Source: Anaerostipes faecalis (GTDB lineage: Bacteria; Bacillota; Clostridia; Lachnospirales; Lachnospiraceae). Taken from it: a DNA stretch of 64,000 nt. Below, in pieces: positions 61,824 to 64,000 of this stretch. The stretch's first letter is position 1. Every line of letters begins with the position of its first letter. The stretch lies in NCBI RefSeq assembly GCF_018982945.1, contig NZ_JABRXE010000001.1, forward strand, positions 372,001 to 436,000, written 5' to 3'. Position numbers and translations under genes: made by a program. The notes beneath the pieces are model-generated. The model saw only the letters and a program-made list of their open reading frames with translations. It was not told the origin of the DNA and searched no databases.

Positions 61824-62975
61824 ATGGATTTCACATTAAGTAAAAAACATGAAATGGCTAGAACTCTGTTCAAAGAGTTTGCTGAAAACGAAGTTAAGCC
61901 TCTTGCACAGGAAACTGATGAAAATGAACAGTTCCCAGTGGAAACTGTGAAAAAAATGGCTAAAAACGGCTTCATGGGTATTCCAGTTCCTAAAGAATAT
62001 GGCGGACAGGGATGTGACCCTCTTACATACGTTATGTGTGTAGAAGAATTATCAAAAGTTTGTGGTACAACAGGTGTAGTTGTATCTGCTCATACTTCTT
62101 TATGTATCGATCCTATCATGACATATGGTACAGAAGAACAGAAACAGAAATATGTTCCAGATTTAGCTTCTGGTAAAAAATTAGGTGCTTTCGGTCTGAC
62201 AGAACCTGGTGCTGGTACAGATGCTCAGGGACAGCAGACAAAAGCTGTTTTAGATGGTGATGAATGGGTAATTAACGGATCTAAATGTTTCATCACAAAC
62301 GGTAGCTATGCAGACGTTTATATCGTAATCGCTGTAACAGGTGTAGTTGAAAAACGTGGAAGAAAGATGAAAGAAATCTCTGCATTCATCGTTGAAAAAG
62401 GAACACCAGGATTCACATTCGGAACAAAAGAAAAGAAAATGGGTATCCGTGGATCAGCTACATATGAATTAATCTTCGAAGACTGCCGTATTCCAAAAGA
62501 AAACCTGTTAGGAAAACAGGGAAGAGGATTTGGTATCGCAATGCATACTCTTGATGGTGGACGTATCGGTATCGCTTCTCAGGCTCTTGGACTTGCAGAA
62601 GGTGCTCTTGAAAGAACAATCGAATATGTAAAAGAAAGAAAACAGTTCGGACGTTCTATTGGACAGTTCCAGAATACACAGTTCCAGTTAGCTGACATGG
62701 CTACAAAAGTAGAAGCAGCTAAGAACTTAGTATACAAAGCTGCAATGGCAAAAGCTACACAGAAAGTTTACAGTGTAGAAGCTGCTATGGCTAAATTATA
62801 TGCAGCAGAAGTTGCTATGGAAGTAACAACAAAAGCTGTTCAGTTACATGGTGGTTACGGATACATCAGAGAATACGATGTAGAACGTATGATGCGCGAT
62901 GCTAAGATCACAGAAATCTACGAAGGAACATCTGAAGTTCAGCGTATGGTTATTTCTGGAAACTTATTGAAATAA
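61824..62975 (+). CDS. bcd: Butyryl-CoA dehydrogenase
   Basis: This 383-residue acyl-CoA dehydrogenase reduces crotonyl-CoA to butyryl-CoA. The FAD-binding segments GAFGLTEPGAGTDAQGQQTKA and CFITNGSYADVY are present, and the catalytic Glu is in ITEIYEGTSEVQRMV near the C-terminus. With EtfAB it forms the electron-bifurcating complex that couples this step to ferredoxin reduction in anaerobes. It is the fourth operon gene. Confidence 0.97.
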   Translation: MDFTLSKKHEMARTLFKEFAENEVKPLAQETDENEQFPVETVKKMAKNGFMGIPVPKEYGGQGCDPLTYVMCVEELSKVCGTTGVVVSAHTSLCIDPIMTYGTEEQKQKYVPDLASGKKLGAFGLTEPGAGTDAQGQQTKAVLDGDEWVINGSKCFITNGSYADVYIVIAVTGVVEKRGRKMKEISAFIVEKGTPGFTFGTKEKKMGIRGSATYELIFEDCRIPKENLLGKQGRGFGIAMHTLDGGRIGIASQALGLAEGALERTIEYVKERKQFGRSIGQFQNTQFQLADMATKVEAAKNLVYKAAMAKATQKVYSVEAAMAKLYAAEVAMEVTTKAVQLHGGYGYIREYDVERMMRDAKITEIYEGTSEVQRMVISGNLLK

Positions 62976-62989
62976 GGAGGGTACATACC

Positions 62990-63772
62990 GTGAAGATAGT
63001 TGTTTGTGTAAAACAGGTACCAGATACAAAAGGTGGAGTTAAATTTAACCCAGATGGTACATTAGACAGAGGTGCAATGCTTACTATCATGAACCCAGAT
63101 GACAAAGCTGGACTGGAAGCAGCACTTAGATTAAAAGAAGAACATGGAGCAGAAGTTACAGTTGTAACAATGGGACTTCCAAAAGCTGATGAAGTTCTTC
63201 GTGAAGCAATGGCAATGGGAGCTGACAAGGGAATCCTTGTAACAGACAGAGTTTTAGGAGGAGCTGATACATGGGCTACATCCACAACTCTTGCTGGTGC
63301 TATCAGAAACCTTGACTATGATCTGATCATCACAGGACGTCAGGCAATTGATGGAGATACTGCTCAGGTAGGACCACAGATTTCTGAACATCTTGATATC
63401 CCTGTAATCTCTTATGCAGAAGATATCAAAATTGAAGGAGACAGTGTTATCGTACAGCGTCAGTATGAAGACAGATATCATGTATTAAAAGCTAAAATGC
63501 CATGTCTGGTTACAGCATTAGCTGAATTAAATGAGCCACGTTACATGACACCAGGTGGAATCTTTGATGCATATGATGCAGAAGTAACTGTTTGGGGAAG
63601 AAAAGACCTGAAAGATGTAGATGATTCTAACATTGGTCTTGCTGGATCTCCTACTAAGATTGCAAAAGCATCTGACAAAGTAAGAAAAGGTGCTGGAGAA
63701 AAAGTTACACTTGATCCAGAAGAAGCAGTAGATTATATCATGGATAAATTAGCTGAAAAACATGTAATTTAG
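62990..63772 (+). CDS. etfB: Electron transfer flavoprotein, beta subunit
   Basis: This 260-residue subunit partners EtfA and Bcd in electron bifurcation from NADH to crotonyl-CoA and ferredoxin. The N-terminus is MKIVVCVKQVPDTKGGVKFNPDGTLDRG and the flavin or nucleotide region reads ITGRQAIDGDTAQVGPQISEHL. The start is GTG 62990, 8 nt after GGAGGG. It is followed 24 nt later by etfA. Confidence 0.97.
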   Translation: MKIVVCVKQVPDTKGGVKFNPDGTLDRGAMLTIMNPDDKAGLEAALRLKEEHGAEVTVVTMGLPKADEVLREAMAMGADKGILVTDRVLGGADTWATSTTLAGAIRNLDYDLIITGRQAIDGDTAQVGPQISEHLDIPVISYAEDIKIEGDSVIVQRQYEDRYHVLKAKMPCLVTALAELNEPRYMTPGGIFDAYDAEVTVWGRKDLKDVDDSNIGLAGSPTKIAKASDKVRKGAGEKVTLDPEEAVDYIMDKLAEKHVI

Positions 63773-63796
63773 TAAAAAGGAAAAGTGGTGAATAAA

Positions 63797-64000
63797 ATGG
63801 GTTTAGAAGAATATAGAGGAGTATTTGTCTTTGCACAGCAGGTAGACAACGAATTAAGCGGCATCGCTTTTGAATTACTTGGCAAAGCAAAAGACTTGGC
63901 AAAAGACTTAGATACAGACGTAACAGCTGTTCTGGTTGGTTCTGATGTAAAAGGACTGACAGGAGATCTTGCAAAATACGGTGCAGATAAAGTTATCGTA
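63797..64000 (+). CDS. etfA: Electron transfer flavoprotein, alpha subunit (3' end outside window)
   Basis: The first 68 residues are visible (MGLEEYRGVFVFAQQVDNEL...VLVGSDVKGLTGDLAKYGADKVIV) and match the N-terminal domain of EtfA. The FAD-binding C-terminal domain lies beyond the window end. It completes the Bcd-EtfAB module. The short frame is identified from family start sequence and operon order. Confidence 0.93.
   Translation, partial: MGLEEYRGVFVFAQQVDNELSGIAFELLGKAKDLAKDLDTDVTAVLVGSDVKGLTGDLAKYGADKVIV

Overview
The window is low-GC, gene-dense DNA from an anaerobic, spore-forming Firmicute of the Lachnospiraceae type. The evidence is a complete central butyrate operon cut at its last gene (thlA-crt-hbd-bcd-etfB-etfA), an oxygen-independent ribonucleotide reductase (nrdD-nrdG), the sporulation sigma factor SigH, a SleL/YaaH-like spore-cortex hydrolase, clostridial PRD-type sorbitol PTS genes, and T-box, glycine and manganese riboswitches. 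Butyrate formation with sorbitol use would fit Anaerostipes or a close relative. That is an inference, because no rRNA is present. It looks like ordinary chromosome: I see no phage, insertion sequence, CRISPR array or plasmid gene.

Layout. 1-9.9 kb: 3' end of purL, a CorC/HlyC membrane protein, an O6-methylguanine methyltransferase, a broken MATE efflux gene, mntP, nrdDG behind tandem NrdR-like boxes, an orphan LytTR response regulator followed by a candidate structured RNA, and an orphan NMT1-like lipoprotein. 9.9-16.6 kb: spore hydrolase, a glycine-riboswitch-controlled AGCS symporter, a TrpR-like YerC protein, a DUF1836 protein, pcrA and a small acidic membrane protein. 16.7-18 kb: two tRNA arrays that look like a tandem duplication, each with its own consensus promoter. 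18-24 kb: a probable Mn2+ riboswitch (yybP-ykoY type) with a P-type ATPase, an HPr-like protein lacking the active histidine, an acetyltransferase, and bioB-bioY under a BirA-type operator. 23.5-28.6 kb: a cysteine T-box followed by cysE-cysS-mrnC-rlmB-sigH and a phosphatase. 28.6-31.4 kb: tRNA-Thr and two secreted wall-active proteins. 31.5-35.9 kb: a TrpXYZ-type ABC importer, metY and tRNA-Glu. 36-48.4 kb: HAD and PHP phosphoesterases, lrgAB, an exonuclease-like protein, ruvAB, a U32 protein, a SEDS/PBP pair, a Nudix hydrolase and a D,D-carboxypeptidase. 48.5-53.8 kb: the sorbitol operon (gutF, gutR, gutM and the three PTS subunits). 54-58.5 kb: a phosphoesterase, scpAB and ilvBN. 58.5-64 kb: the butyrate operon behind a Rex-like operator.

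Three signals stand out. First, a dispersed 36-bp palindrome (16-bp arms, 4-nt loop) occurs five times, and every copy starts immediately after the U-tract of an intrinsic terminator. Second, a promoter-hairpin-hairpin-hairpin-terminator block lies downstream of the orphan LytTR regulator and looks like an unannotated structured RNA. Third, several control sites can be read directly in the sequence (NrdR, BirA, Rex, T-box, glycine and Mn2+ riboswitches), so much of the regulation can be inferred from sequence alone.
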